Positions 35,729-45,193 of a stretch of DNA of 64,000 nt are shown piece after piece. How positions within the stretch are numbered: the first letter of the stretch is position 1; every line of letters starts with the position of its first letter. Source of the DNA: SKKY01 sp965228015 (lineage in GTDB: Bacteria; Bacillota; Peptococcia; Peptococcales; SKKY01); contig OZ245787.1 of the NCBI GenBank assembly GCA_965228015.1, positions 1,364,001 to 1,428,000 of the forward strand, given 5' to 3'. The position numbers and the translations under genes are program-made. Under the pieces are notes generated by a model that worked only from the letters and a program-made list of their open reading frames with translations, was not told the DNA's origin and did no database searches.

Positions 35729-35845
35729 TTAAATCAGAGCTGCTAGTAATGCTCCAAAAGAAGGAAGAATAAGCCCTAATGATAAAACTGTTACTAACAC
35801 TATCAAAAAGATTCTTTGCCCTTTTGCACGCCCTTTATTATTCAA
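35729..35845 (-). CDS. Small single-pass membrane protein (38 aa), unknown
   Basis: A TTG at 35845 overlaps the trxB stop as TTGA and is preceded by GAAGGTGAAGGAAAG. It gives a Lys/Arg-rich N-terminus (LNNKGRAKGQRIF) and one hydrophobic helix (LIVLVTVLSLGLILPSFGALLAALI in two parts: LIVLVTVLSLGLILP and SFGALLAALI), ending at TAA. Translational coupling to trxB supports it. I do not recognise the family. Confidence 0.5.
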   Translation of the reverse strand: MNNKGRAKGQRIFLIVLVTVLSLGLILPSFGALLAALI

Positions 35846-36774
35846 CTTTCCTTCACCTCCGTTAAATAATGCTCAACTCCTGGATTAATTGCAGCTCCGT
35901 CTCCCGCGGCTGTTGCAACCTGACGAAGAATTTTTTCTCTCACATCTCCAACAGCAAAAACTCCTGGAATGCTTGTCATTAAATTTTCATCTGTAATTAT
36001 ATATCCATAAGAATTTTTTTCAATTCCATTTTCATCAGATAAATAATCGGATTTTGGGATATACCCCACAAATATAAAGACTCCGGATGCAGCTATTGAT
36101 TTTGTTTCTCCAGACTTTACATTTTTCAAAAGCACTTCCGTAACCTTATTTTCATCACCAATAATTTCTTCAACAATATGATCCATTTCCGTTACAATAT
36201 TATCCTTTAAATGAATTCTGTCCTGAATTACCTTCGCACCTCTAAAGGTGTCTCTTCTATGAACAAGGGTAACTTTTTTACAAATTTTTCCTAAAAACAG
36301 AGCCTCTTGAAGAGCAGAATTTCCACCACCAACTACTACTACTTCCTTATCTTTAAAGAAAAAGCCGTCACATGTTGCGCAATAAGAAACTCCTCTGCCT
36401 CTATATTTACCTTCTCCTTTAGCTCCCAGCATCCCTGGAGTTGCTCCAGATGCAAGAATTAAAGCGTGACACTGATACTCTTCACCATCAGCAAATACTT
36501 TTTTTATTTTCCCGGAAACATCAATACGGTCAATACGTTTCCCTTTCATTTCAACACCAAAATTCATCATTTGCTCAAAAAATCTGGACATTAATTCCGG
36601 ACCAGAAACAGGTTCTGTAAATCCAGGATAATTTTCGATAGCATGGGTTGTTGCTGCCTGACCTCCTGGTGTGCCATTATCAAAAATCAAAACACTATAC
36701 CCACTTCTTTTTGTATAGATACCCGCCGTCATTCCAGCAGGCCCTAATCCAATAATTATTACATCATAAATCAT
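35842..36774 (-). CDS. trxB: Thioredoxin-disulfide reductase (TrxB-like)
   Basis: NADPH-dependent flavoprotein of 310 residues. FAD site IIGLGPAGMTAGIY (about 7-20), redox pair CATC (SYCATCDG, about 134-137), NADPH site VVGGGNSALQEALFL, and the C-terminal FAD motif GVFAVGDVREK are intact. The first Gly of GxGxxG is followed by Leu (GLGPAG), which is common. It is upstream of walJ and preceded by the FAD-oxidoreductase genes. Ferredoxin-dependent relatives cannot be ruled out by eye. Confidence 0.9.
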   Translation of the reverse strand: MIYDVIIIGLGPAGMTAGIYTKRSGYSVLIFDNGTPGGQAATTHAIENYPGFTEPVSGPELMSRFFEQMMNFGVEMKGKRIDRIDVSGKIKKVFADGEEYQCHALILASGATPGMLGAKGEGKYRGRGVSYCATCDGFFFKDKEVVVVGGGNSALQEALFLGKICKKVTLVHRRDTFRGAKVIQDRIHLKDNIVTEMDHIVEEIIGDENKVTEVLLKNVKSGETKSIAASGVFIFVGYIPKSDYLSDENGIEKNSYGYIITDENLMTSIPGVFAVGDVREKILRQVATAAGDGAAINPGVEHYLTEVKES

Positions 36775-36823
36775 ACATACACATCCTTTTAAAAATACAC
36801 CTCACCATTCTACTATACCCATT

Positions 36824-38635
36824 TTACTCTTTTTCAGCCAAATAATCACTGTAATTACTTAAAATAATATATATATCACTTACTAAAGGATGTACCTGCC
36901 AAGTCCAGCTTTTGTCTTCTAACTTCCGAATAATACCAGTTTCTGCTAAAAATATTTTCAGATCTTCTTCCTTTAGTTTATTGTAGTCACCGGTTTCAGT
37001 CTGATAAATTAACTCTCCAATACTTCCAAATGTTGGATATAAATCAATTTCCTTAAAAGACTCCTCTTTGCCAAAATATTCTAAAACTCCTTTAAAGATA
37101 TGATCAAACTGCCATTTGTTTACAATATCCGAGAAAAAATATTCATTATGATATCCTCCTGATACTAATCCCATTCTTCTAAGATTTTTCATTTCTTCAT
37201 ATGAATATTCATTTTCAATAGGATTTTCTATTTCGCGAGCTTCAATATACCCACTGTTATTTACAATTTTCTCCTGTAATAAATTTAGCAGCATAGGATC
37301 TTTACTTATTTTTCTTAAATCTGCTCCATTTTCTAAAGCTGTAACAACAGCCAGAGCTCCTGCTTCAGAAGTAACCATCCCAACTGGAATTACTCTTGCA
37401 CTACCCGCTGCCAGAGAGGAATAGCCTGCTTGTTTTCCCACAATAAGAAGATTCGTAAATTTTCCTGGAAGCAGAGATCTGTAAGGTATCCCATATCGGT
37501 CCGGATTCCCAACTATGTTCCCGAAGTCTCCCGGAAAAGCCGGCTGCACATCAACAGGATAACTTGCCACTGCAATCTGATCCGGGAAATTTTTATTCTC
37601 CAGAACATCATCGATACTTAGAACATATTCGGTAATAAAATGTCTGGATTCCCTTACATATAATTCCTGGGCAATATCTCCAAGGACAGCATTTTCAAAA
37701 CCAGAAAAATTTTCATTAATATAAGGAACAATATACTCAAGTTCCTTTTTTCCTCTTTCAAAAGCCTTTGCCTTACTATCAGGATTCAAAGGATCAACAT
37801 CAAAAATGATTAAGGCATTTACCAATACACTTCCATCATTTTGCTTCGCCGCATTAAACCCTCTTAATCTCATATTTTTATCTTGATGTTCACACTTATA
37901 TCCTTCGACAGAATATCCCCAGGCCGCATTCATATTTGCCCCGTAAAATTGTCTTTCATCCTTCTTCAATTTCCCCTGAATCCGGCTATAATTCAAATAG
38001 GAAAAAACCTTTCCCCAATTTACATTTTCCAGCTGAAAAACCAGGGTCACTCCCATTAAACGATCTTTTTTTCTAATATCTTCCCCAAACAATGTATAAG
38101 GAACCCCCGCCTTTGCAGCTAAATCCCCATCCGTAGAGGCATCAATAAAGAACTTTGATGAATACGTCTTTATTTCACCGTCTTTCTCAATAATCAAAGA
38201 AAATATCTTCTCATCTTCAGTTTTAAGATCATGAAGTTTTACCCCCATCTCTACATCAACATTTCCATCAAGAAGAAAGGTCTTAAATACTTCTGAAGCT
38301 TTATCTATTTCAAAGGCATTTCCTCCAACAGCATCATAAAATCTGCTAAAAACCCCACGGGTAAGAAGATACCCCTTTTTATCATAATTCATATCCAAAA
38401 AATTTAACTGCCCCAGGGTCATAAGTCCGCCAATTTCATTTTTCTCATCAATAAACAGAACATCTAACCCTTTTTCTCCAGCAACTGCCGCCGCCGAAAC
38501 ACCTTCTGGATCAGAACCATATACAATTAAATCATAACTGGTTTTATTTGGAATATTATAATCTGCATTCTTATTATAAATCGGTTGACTTAGCCCCATA
38601 CTAATAAAAAGAATTACTGCCAAGAATATAATCAC
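36824..38635 (-). CDS. Exported FAD-dependent oxidoreductase (FAD_oxidored family), paralogue 1
   Basis: The 603 residues have an N-terminal hydrophobic helix (IIFLAVILFISMGLS) and then YDLIVYGSDPEGVSAAAVAGEKG, the FAD-binding fold with a GSDPEG loop in place of GxGxxG. NEIGGLMTLGQLNFLD, STDGDLAAKAGVPY, ELYVRESRHFITEYVLSIDD and GKQAGYSSLAAGSARVIPVG follow. The C-terminal 130 residues are helical. It is about half identical in pattern to the neighbouring lipoprotein. A GTG start with a weak ribosome site is used. Substrate unknown. Confidence 0.82.
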   Translation of the reverse strand: MIIFLAVILFISMGLSQPIYNKNADYNIPNKTSYDLIVYGSDPEGVSAAAVAGEKGLDVLFIDEKNEIGGLMTLGQLNFLDMNYDKKGYLLTRGVFSRFYDAVGGNAFEIDKASEVFKTFLLDGNVDVEMGVKLHDLKTEDEKIFSLIIEKDGEIKTYSSKFFIDASTDGDLAAKAGVPYTLFGEDIRKKDRLMGVTLVFQLENVNWGKVFSYLNYSRIQGKLKKDERQFYGANMNAAWGYSVEGYKCEHQDKNMRLRGFNAAKQNDGSVLVNALIIFDVDPLNPDSKAKAFERGKKELEYIVPYINENFSGFENAVLGDIAQELYVRESRHFITEYVLSIDDVLENKNFPDQIAVASYPVDVQPAFPGDFGNIVGNPDRYGIPYRSLLPGKFTNLLIVGKQAGYSSLAAGSARVIPVGMVTSEAGALAVVTALENGADLRKISKDPMLLNLLQEKIVNNSGYIEAREIENPIENEYSYEEMKNLRRMGLVSGGYHNEYFFSDIVNKWQFDHIFKGVLEYFGKEESFKEIDLYPTFGSIGELIYQTETGDYNKLKEEDLKIFLAETGIIRKLEDKSWTWQVHPLVSDIYIILSNYSDYLAEKE

Positions 38636-38662
38636 TAAGTTTCTGATACCAAAAACCTCCCT

Positions 38663-40492
38663 TTAATTACTTGTAAGGAATGTGTAAAGATTCGCAGCAA
38701 GCCATGTTACCTCCGCAGCGTTCCCCTGAGCATTTTTATCTTGAAAATATGGTTCAAGAATTTCTGTCATTATGCCTTTTTCTTTAAGGATAGTAATTCC
38801 ATCCTCATATTCTTTAACATTTTTATCAACAACTTTTACAATGTTAATTATAAATTCTTCATTTGAAGGAGGATCATTGACCTCAATTACTGGATACTCA
38901 ACTCCCGCTTTTAAAATTACTTTATTAGCAAGATTTTGGAATCTCCATTTACTCATTTTTTCTTCAAGTCTGTAATTATTTTCATATCCCCCATCAAGTA
39001 ATCCTAAAGATCTGACTACCTTAACTCCGGGATAAGCCCAGTGACTCATTGCTTCCGGTTTAGGAACATTAATATCCTCTAAATAGACCCCTCTTCTCTT
39101 TAACTCTTCCTGAAGATTTTTTATCAAAACTTCATTTTTAGAAAGTTCTCTTGGGGTAATATTATTTTCTATCGCTATTTTTGCAGCAACCCCTGCCCCT
39201 TCAGCGGCAGCCATACCAATCGGAACTACTCTTGCACTTCCTGCTGCTAAAGATGTGTATCCGGAAGCTTTACCTGCCACCATAAGATTATCTATTTCCA
39301 GAGGTACCAGACTTCTGAAAGGAATTGCGTACCTGTCCGGATTGCCTATAATTGTACCCCAACGCTGTGCTATTGTTGGCTGAACATCAACTGGGTAACT
39401 AGCTAATGCTACTTTATCCCATTGATCATTATATTCTAAAACATCATCTATAGTTAAAAGATACTCTGCAAGAATATGTCTTGATTCTCTAACATACAAT
39501 TCATCTGCAGCCCTTATTAACTCTGCCTTTTCAAATCCTGGAAAATTTGCTCTGACATAGGGAAGTATATGTTCCAGTTCCTTTTTACCTCTTTCAATGC
39601 CTTGTTTTTTACTTTCCGGATCAAGAACATCTACTCCAAAGATTACAAGAGTATTTATCAATACCTCACCATTTTCCTGACGGGCAGCATTAAAACCTCT
39701 TAGTCTCATTAGCGGGTCCACTGGCTCATAGGCATAACCTAATTCCGTATATCCCCAGGCAGCTTTACTTGTAACCCCAGTATTAGGTTCTTTTCCGCTT
39801 TTTAAGTACGCTGTTACTTCTTTCCAATCAACGTTCCCAAGGGTAAAGACCAGGGTTACTCCCATTTGTCTTTCCTTTTCTCCAATATCTTCCCCCGCAA
39901 GAGTATACGGAACTCCTGCCATTGCAGCTAAATCCGCATCTGCCGATGCATCAATAAATTGTTTTGCATTTACTTGAAGTTCGTTTCCAGAGGCTGTTTC
40001 TTTAACAACTACTCCCTGCAAAACGCCATCTTTAACCAAAACCTCTTCCAAAATATATCCAAGAGCCGTAGAAACTGTTTCTTCTTGTCCAAGCATGTCG
40101 CCAAAAACTTCTTTTGCTCTTTCTAAATCGAAGGCAGTATCTCCAACTCTGTTGTAAAACTCTTCAAAAATTCCTCTTGTAAGGAGAGTACGGTCTTTAC
40201 CGTGATTCATATCAAGAAAATTTAAAGCTCCTAGGGTAAAAAGACCACCAAGCTCTTCCCTTGGATCCACAAGTAAAACCTGCAAATCTCCTCTGCCTCC
40301 TGCCACAGTAGCAGCTATTCCTTCTGGCTCAGAGCCATAAACCAAAAGATCTGTTTGGATTATATTTTTAGTATCCGGATCTTCAACAACAGCAGGAACC
40401 TTTATTTCTTCCCTTTTATTACATCCTGAAAAAACCAACAAAACAACCATAAACATTATTACTGTTAAAATTAAAAAAGCTCTCTTTTTCAT
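38663..40492 (-). CDS. Lipoprotein FAD-dependent oxidoreductase (FAD_oxidored family), paralogue 2
   Basis: The start MKKRAFLILTVIMFMVVLLV is set by GGATGG upstream. It has a lipobox LVFSGC, so the mature protein is anchored outside the membrane. The domain order matches the downstream paralogue: DLLVYGSEPEGIAATVAGG, REELGGLFTLGALNFLD, SADADLAAMAGVPY, ELYVRESRHILAEYLLTIDD, GKASGYTSLAAGSARVVPIG. It lies 27 bp from paralogue 1, a clear tandem duplication. Sec-exported flavoproteins must take up FAD outside the cell, and no Tat motif is seen. Confidence 0.83.
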   Translation of the reverse strand: MKKRAFLILTVIMFMVVLLVFSGCNKREEIKVPAVVEDPDTKNIIQTDLLVYGSEPEGIAATVAGGRGDLQVLLVDPREELGGLFTLGALNFLDMNHGKDRTLLTRGIFEEFYNRVGDTAFDLERAKEVFGDMLGQEETVSTALGYILEEVLVKDGVLQGVVVKETASGNELQVNAKQFIDASADADLAAMAGVPYTLAGEDIGEKERQMGVTLVFTLGNVDWKEVTAYLKSGKEPNTGVTSKAAWGYTELGYAYEPVDPLMRLRGFNAARQENGEVLINTLVIFGVDVLDPESKKQGIERGKKELEHILPYVRANFPGFEKAELIRAADELYVRESRHILAEYLLTIDDVLEYNDQWDKVALASYPVDVQPTIAQRWGTIIGNPDRYAIPFRSLVPLEIDNLMVAGKASGYTSLAAGSARVVPIGMAAAEGAGVAAKIAIENNITPRELSKNEVLIKNLQEELKRRGVYLEDINVPKPEAMSHWAYPGVKVVRSLGLLDGGYENNYRLEEKMSKWRFQNLANKVILKAGVEYPVIEVNDPPSNEEFIINIVKVVDKNVKEYEDGITILKEKGIMTEILEPYFQDKNAQGNAAEVTWLAANLYTFLTSN

Positions 40493-40521
40493 AGTCACCA
40501 TCCATATAATTTTTCTTAAAA

Positions 40522-40547
40522 AAACCACAGGTAAAAACCTGTGGTTT
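40522..40547 (-). terminator. Terminator after the M23 peptidase gene
   Basis: AAACCACAGG and CCTGTGGTTT form a 10-bp stem with a 6-nt loop, followed on the minus strand by a T7 run. It separates the peptidase from the FAD-oxidoreductase genes. Confidence 0.85.
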
Positions 40548-40548
40548 G

Positions 40549-41931
40549 TTATTTTCCTAAATATCTCATTGGATCTACGTGCCTTGAATTAACATTAGTT
40601 TCAAAGTGAAGATGATTTCCTGTACTTCTGCCAGTGGATCCCACTGTTCCTATAAGATCACCACGTTGGACTGTTTGTCCCAGGCTAACTTTAAAAGATG
40701 TTTGGTGGGCATATTTAGTAGTAAGCCCGTTGCCATGATCAATTATAGTTAGATTACCATAACTTCCTGACCAGCCTGCAAAGATTACTCTTCCATTTCC
40801 CGCAGAATAAACTGGTGTACCTTTAGATCCGCCAATATCAATTCCGGTATGAAAACCGCTGCCTCTGGGGCCATATCTTGATGTTATTGTTCCTCTTAAT
40901 GGCCAGGCAAGCTGTCCGTCACCACCACCACGAGATGCTACCATTTTTTGAGTTCCTCTAAGAACTTCTTTAGCCGTAGGCTCTTTTAATACACCTGCAG
41001 CAACTTCTTCTTTTTGAACTTCCTTACCATTTTCAGAAATCACTTTATATGTTACTTTTCTAAGACCATTTTGACCGGCCTTTTTAACCTCAGTCTGACC
41101 TGTCCATAACTCTGCTGTGTTAGTATACTTTATTGGATATGGAATTGCTTCCTCAACAGTTACTTCCTTAGCAACCATTACATGTACTACAGGTTCCAGC
41201 TTTACTAATTTTAATTCCTGGCCTATGGAAATAAAGTCACCCTTAACCTTCGGATTGGCTTCCCTTAATTTACTAAGACCGAGTCCATGGCTTTCAGCTA
41301 TTGTTGACAGGGTGTCACCTTTTGCAACTTTATAGGTTTCAATCTTATCAGTCCCTGTTAAAACAAAATTATTTGCTTCATCAACTGACATAATTTTTGC
41401 TGCAGAAACATTACTTTCTACAACTTCAATTTCTTCTTTAAACTCATAAGACAATATTTCTTCCCCTTCTTTAAGAAATCCTGTCTTCAATTTTTCAAGA
41501 AGCTGTTCTCCTTCTTCTTGAGTTTTTAAGAATACTCTTTCTTCACCATTTACTTTTAATGCAAAAGCACTGGTCCGACAATCAACATAAGATCTGATTA
41601 GATCAGCAAGTTCCTGAGGATCTTTAATTTTTTTGCCTTCAAATTCACTTTCTGAAGATAAAACAATTTTTGAATCTACTCCACTCAAAGTATATCCAAG
41701 TTCCTTTTCTTGCTCTGCCTTAATAATATCTAATGCTTTTTCATATGTTTTTGCGCTATTTATTTTTACAATATTCTGTTCATTTGCACTTAATACTTGT
41801 GTAGATCCACCAAAAGAGAAAGTTGCTATTATTGTTAGTATAAAAAATGCTGCGACCATAATATGCATTTTGTTATACTTTCCTGCTTTCAGTTTCGCTG
41901 TGAGCTGTTTGACTAAATCTTCTATGTCCAG
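40549..41931 (-). CDS. M23 murein endopeptidase with LysM and G5 domains
   Basis: Cell-wall hydrolase with an N-terminal membrane helix (MVAAFFILTIIATFSFGG), a spacer domain of about 150 residues, a LysM repeat (YKVAKGDTLSTIAESHGLG), a G5 domain (IPYPIKYTNTAELWTG) and a C-terminal M23 LytM domain with the zinc ligands in HTGIDIGG and HLHFE. The start is uncertain: AAAGGAGG stands four bases before an in-frame CTG at 41931, and the next ATG is at 41868. An upstream reading to 41985 runs into a terminator and is rejected. Confidence 0.88.
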   Translation of the reverse strand: MDIEDLVKQLTAKLKAGKYNKMHIMVAAFFILTIIATFSFGGSTQVLSANEQNIVKINSAKTYEKALDIIKAEQEKELGYTLSGVDSKIVLSSESEFEGKKIKDPQELADLIRSYVDCRTSAFALKVNGEERVFLKTQEEGEQLLEKLKTGFLKEGEEILSYEFKEEIEVVESNVSAAKIMSVDEANNFVLTGTDKIETYKVAKGDTLSTIAESHGLGLSKLREANPKVKGDFISIGQELKLVKLEPVVHVMVAKEVTVEEAIPYPIKYTNTAELWTGQTEVKKAGQNGLRKVTYKVISENGKEVQKEEVAAGVLKEPTAKEVLRGTQKMVASRGGGDGQLAWPLRGTITSRYGPRGSGFHTGIDIGGSKGTPVYSAGNGRVIFAGWSGSYGNLTIIDHGNGLTTKYAHQTSFKVSLGQTVQRGDLIGTVGSTGRSTGNHLHFETNVNSRHVDPMRYLGK

Positions 41932-41986
41932 GACACCTCCTTTGCGCAAACTTATCACAAGAATAATTATATCATATGAAGACAAA

Positions 41987-42011
41987 AAGAGACACCCTGA
42001 AGGTGTCTCTT
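41987..42011 (-). terminator. Terminator after scfB
   Basis: AAGAGACACC and GGTGTCTCTT form a 10-bp stem with a 5-nt loop, followed by TTTTTG on the minus strand. It ends the scfA-scfB unit, so the M23 gene should have its own promoter (TATAAT near 41966). Confidence 0.85.
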
Positions 42012-42037
42012 TACAGTCCTATTTTCATTTACATTTA

Positions 42038-43357
42038 TTAACAACTCAAGTATATAGCGCATTCTACTCTTTTCTTCTGAAGTTCGCAACCTTTTTTGTA
42101 CACTTTGTAAAAGTCGCCTGTATCGTGCCAGTTGCTGAAATGACAACCTCCGCTGCAATAAAATCTGGCCCAGCAATCCATACACTCTTCTTTATTCAAT
42201 ACATTTGCATCTTGAAACATTTTACCAATCTTTTTGGAAATGTCTCCTTGATAAACATTCCCAAGTAAAAAATCTTTGTTCCCCACAAACTGATGACAAG
42301 GATATATATCACCCTGCGGACTTATAGCTACATACTCATGACCTGCACCACAAGCAGAAATTCTTTTTGGAAGGCATGGTCCTTTATATATGTCAATATT
42401 GAAGTGGAAGAAATTAAAGTCACTATTTTTTTCCATATATTCTGTAAGCTTATCATACTCTTTAAGGATTAATGGTATATCTTCGTTTTTTATCGAATAA
42501 GAGGCTTCCTCTGGTCCCACAACCGGCTCAATAGAAAGATTTTTCAGACCCATTTCTTCAAGATGCTGCAAATCTTTTAAAAAGTCAGTATTTTCCCTGG
42601 TAAAAGTCCCTCGAACAATATAGCTCTTATATCCATCGGCAATAAAGTTTTTAATATTATTTGAAACAACGTCATAAGAACCTTTATGATTTGCTGTATA
42701 TCTCATTTTATTTTGCACTTCTGGTCTGCCGTCCAAGCTTAACACAACACTAATATTATGTTCTTTTAGAAAATCTCCCTTTTCTTTATCTAAAAGCAAA
42801 GCGTTCGTAGTTAAAGTCAATTCAGCAGCTTTTGCAAGTTCTTTTGTTCTTTTTTCAATATATAATATTAGCTCTTTAACAACCTGAAAATTCATTAGAG
42901 GTTCGCCACCAAAAAAATCAATATTAAAATTTTTTCGAGATCCAGACTCCTTAAACAGAAGTTCGACAGCTGCTTTTCCTGTTTCAAAGGACATCATTCC
43001 CCGGTCTCCTCCATATGGCCCCTGATCTGCAAAGCAATAAGGACAACGGAGATTACAATCGTGGGCAATATGAAGACACATAGCTTTAATAATTGGATTC
43101 TCAGGAGGAGTATATTCAGTTATTTCCCCTGGAGGAGAAAAGAGAACACCCTCTTCCGCCAACTCTTTAATTTCTTTTAAAACTTCTTTAGCCTCTTCAG
43201 AATCAGGAGTGTAACTTTCCCCTTGTTCTTTTAAATTCTCAAGAATATTAAAAGTTAAATCATCAATAAGATGAATGCTGTCAGAATTAATATCCAGCAA
43301 AATATTTTTATCTTTATATTTGTAAAAATGGATTCTGGAAAAATCATATTTGTTCAT
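42038..43357 (-). CDS. scfB: SCIFF peptide radical SAM maturase
   Basis: Radical SAM enzyme that forms thioether cross-links between Cys and neighbouring residues of the SCIFF precursor. The 439 residues have a peptide-binding N-terminal region, the CxxxCxxC cluster in CNLRCPYCFADQ (about 103-114), GGEPLMN, and a C-terminal SPASM domain with Cys clusters (CGAGHEYVAISPQGDIYPCH, then ECMDCWARFYCSGGCH). The start is set at MNKYDFSRIHF, nine bases after AAAGG. The maturase follows the precursor gene after a hairpin. Confidence 0.95.
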   Translation of the reverse strand: MNKYDFSRIHFYKYKDKNILLDINSDSIHLIDDLTFNILENLKEQGESYTPDSEEAKEVLKEIKELAEEGVLFSPPGEITEYTPPENPIIKAMCLHIAHDCNLRCPYCFADQGPYGGDRGMMSFETGKAAVELLFKESGSRKNFNIDFFGGEPLMNFQVVKELILYIEKRTKELAKAAELTLTTNALLLDKEKGDFLKEHNISVVLSLDGRPEVQNKMRYTANHKGSYDVVSNNIKNFIADGYKSYIVRGTFTRENTDFLKDLQHLEEMGLKNLSIEPVVGPEEASYSIKNEDIPLILKEYDKLTEYMEKNSDFNFFHFNIDIYKGPCLPKRISACGAGHEYVAISPQGDIYPCHQFVGNKDFLLGNVYQGDISKKIGKMFQDANVLNKEECMDCWARFYCSGGCHFSNWHDTGDFYKVYKKGCELQKKRVECAIYLSC

Positions 43358-43382
43358 CAAAAACATCCTTTACATAAATAAA

Positions 43383-43417
43383 AAAACAGATCCTTATATT
43401 TTATAAGGATCTGTTTT
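43383..43417 (-). terminator. Attenuator hairpin between scfA and scfB
   Basis: AAAACAGATCCTTAT and ATAAGGATCTGTTTT form a 15-bp stem with a 5-nt loop, followed by TTTTTTA on the minus strand. Partial termination here would make more precursor peptide than maturase. Confidence 0.8.
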
Positions 43418-43429
43418 CAACTTTGTCTC

Positions 43430-43570
43430 TTAGTTTTTACAAGCCTGATTGCTTACTGTACATGAAGTCTTACAAGCCGATTGACAAGAAGTTGGACATT
43501 CCCCGCATCCACCTTTATGTATTGTACATTTTAAATCTTTCTTTGTAATAGTTTTTATATGCTTTTTCAT
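43430..43570 (-). CDS. scfA: SCIFF ranthipeptide precursor (six cysteines in forty-five)
   Basis: This 46-residue peptide starts MKKHIKTITKKDLK and has Cys at 15, 22, 25, 29, 33, 37 and 44. The core CGECPTSCQSACKTSC matches the SCIFF family almost exactly. It is preceded by GGAGGAATT. It is modified by ScfB. SCIFF is almost universal in Clostridia and has been linked to quorum-type signalling. The leader here is short and carries one additional Cys (Cys15). Confidence 0.96.
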   Translation of the reverse strand: MKKHIKTITKKDLKCTIHKGGCGECPTSCQSACKTSCTVSNQACKN

Positions 43571-43643
43571 ATAAATTCCTCCTTGATTAGTAAAAAAATT
43601 ATAACAAAATAAATTATATAAAACAATATCTCTAAAAATAAAG

Positions 43644-45193
43644 ATCGTGTCAATTAATTATGGGTTTTAAAAGAATAAAAAAACTCCTTGTATGTATTAC
43701 GTGCTAAATCGCACTCGCTATCCTTTTAAATAATTCTCTTTTCCAAGTTCTCTTACCAGTTAAAACTACTGGCACATTGCCGAATTTCTCATCTGATATT
43801 AGGTTCGTAGCTTTTTTATAACACGGCTTTCTAATTTTATGATTCTTGTTTCTGTTTTTCTTGCTTCTTTCTTTTACTAAATCATATACATTACCTGAAT
43901 TAGCCTTAAAAGCCCTCAGACGTGACATTTGATCAACACCTTCTCTGCACCAGCTTAGAGGCCTTGAACTTAATCTTGCAGATAATATATGACTAATATG
44001 GCCTTCTGTGCTACAGCCTATATAATCCGGGTCATATTGATTCATTATACCTTCCCAATTATTTAACACATAACTTCTAGCATCTTTTATTGCTTCTATT
44101 TTTTGTTTCTGATTCTGTTTCTTCAATTATTGCTTTGAATAAATCTTTTACGAAATCTTTCCTTTTCGTATTTATGTAATACCACATCATTTGGTGTGTG
44201 CCTTTCATATGAGCAGTTGCCTTCTTTATATATTTCGACAAATAGTATCTATCTAAAACATAGATACTATCTTTAATCCATTCTTTGCCTTGTTTTATCC
44301 AGTTGGCTCCATCTCCTGATAAATATATCTTTTCAATAGTTTCTTCTTCATAGTTGCTATCAATATAATCAGCTACTTCAAGCCATAAATCAGCACTATC
44401 TTGGTAGAGACCACTAAAGTATCTGGGATTTATTAATTCATATCTATCTTTACTTACCTTTCACTTACCTTCGTGAACATAAATTAATCTAGGTTCGGCA
44501 CATGTTCCTCTTTGAAGTGAAACATGATCTTCATCAACTTCGATGTACAAAATCTTAGCTTGAGAATCAGTTTTTTCACTGGTGCTGCATGATTAGAAAT
44601 ATCTTTAAGCTTTCTAATAGAATTCATTACTGTTTGACCAGTAAGATATACATTCTTCGATATTTTTTCGCTACTTTTTCTGTATGGTGTCTCTATTGCT
44701 TCTTCTATTAACATTGATTCTAGCAATATATCCATTCTGTCATTTGCTTCAATACCAACAGCTTCATCAGATAAGTATTTATATTCACCGGTAATTTTAT
44801 GAACATAATACGTTCTTTTATAGGTTACTTCACCAAATATCGTCGCCAAACTTTTCTTCGACTTTGTTTCCTTTATTTTCCAGTCTCTTTTTCTTGCACA
44901 ATCTTTTTTAACTAAAATATCTACAGTTTCAAGTACTTTTTCTGTAATTGCAACCCCAACTTCATCCAGCATTTTTTTGGTTTTTAAAATGAATTCAGAT
45001 ATATTATTTCCCTCAATTAAAGTTGTTTCCATATTTTCTGCTATTTCTTTACCGATTTTAGTTGCAATTTCATGTATAATATTATTCATTAGAGTTTCTC
45101 CTTTTTTGCGATTTGGTTTAGCGATTTAATTGTAACATAAGGAGTTGCTCTAATATTTTTTTGTTTTTTTACCCATAATTATTTTACACTAAC
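43644..45193 (-). mobile_element. ISLre2-type insertion sequence, left copy
   Basis: About 1550 bp. Inverted ends: ATCGTGTCAATTAATTATGGG (43644 side) and, read inward from 45193, GTTAGTGTAAAATAATTATGGG in two parts (GTTAGTGTAAAA, TAATTATGGG). It is an inverted copy of 56369-57916. It ends 16 bp before the first DnaA box of dnaA. No target duplication was found around it. Confidence 0.85.
43704..45089 (-). pseudogene. ISLre2 (UPF0236) transposase, left copy, multiply broken
   Basis: The N-terminal 201 codons (MNNIIHEIATKIGKEIAENM onward, with IFGEVTYKRTYY) are open, then a 1-nt loss at an A6 run (VKKLIL) changes frame. The next frame (LYIEADEDHVSLQRGTC, the DDE-like core) meets a TGA, and a third frame begins at about 44126 with KIEAIKDARSYVLNNWEG to 43704. 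All of these lesions also occur in the right copy. Confidence 0.9.

Noticed and set aside
41932..41985. N-terminal extension of the M23 peptidase to 41985
   Set aside because: It begins directly after the scfB terminator and lies upstream of the strong AAAGGAGG site.
44480..44640. Programmed -1 frameshift at AAAAAAC in the ISLre2 transposase
   Set aside because: The heptamer is not in the phase required for X-XXY-YYZ slippage, and further stops and shifts follow, so plain decay is simpler.
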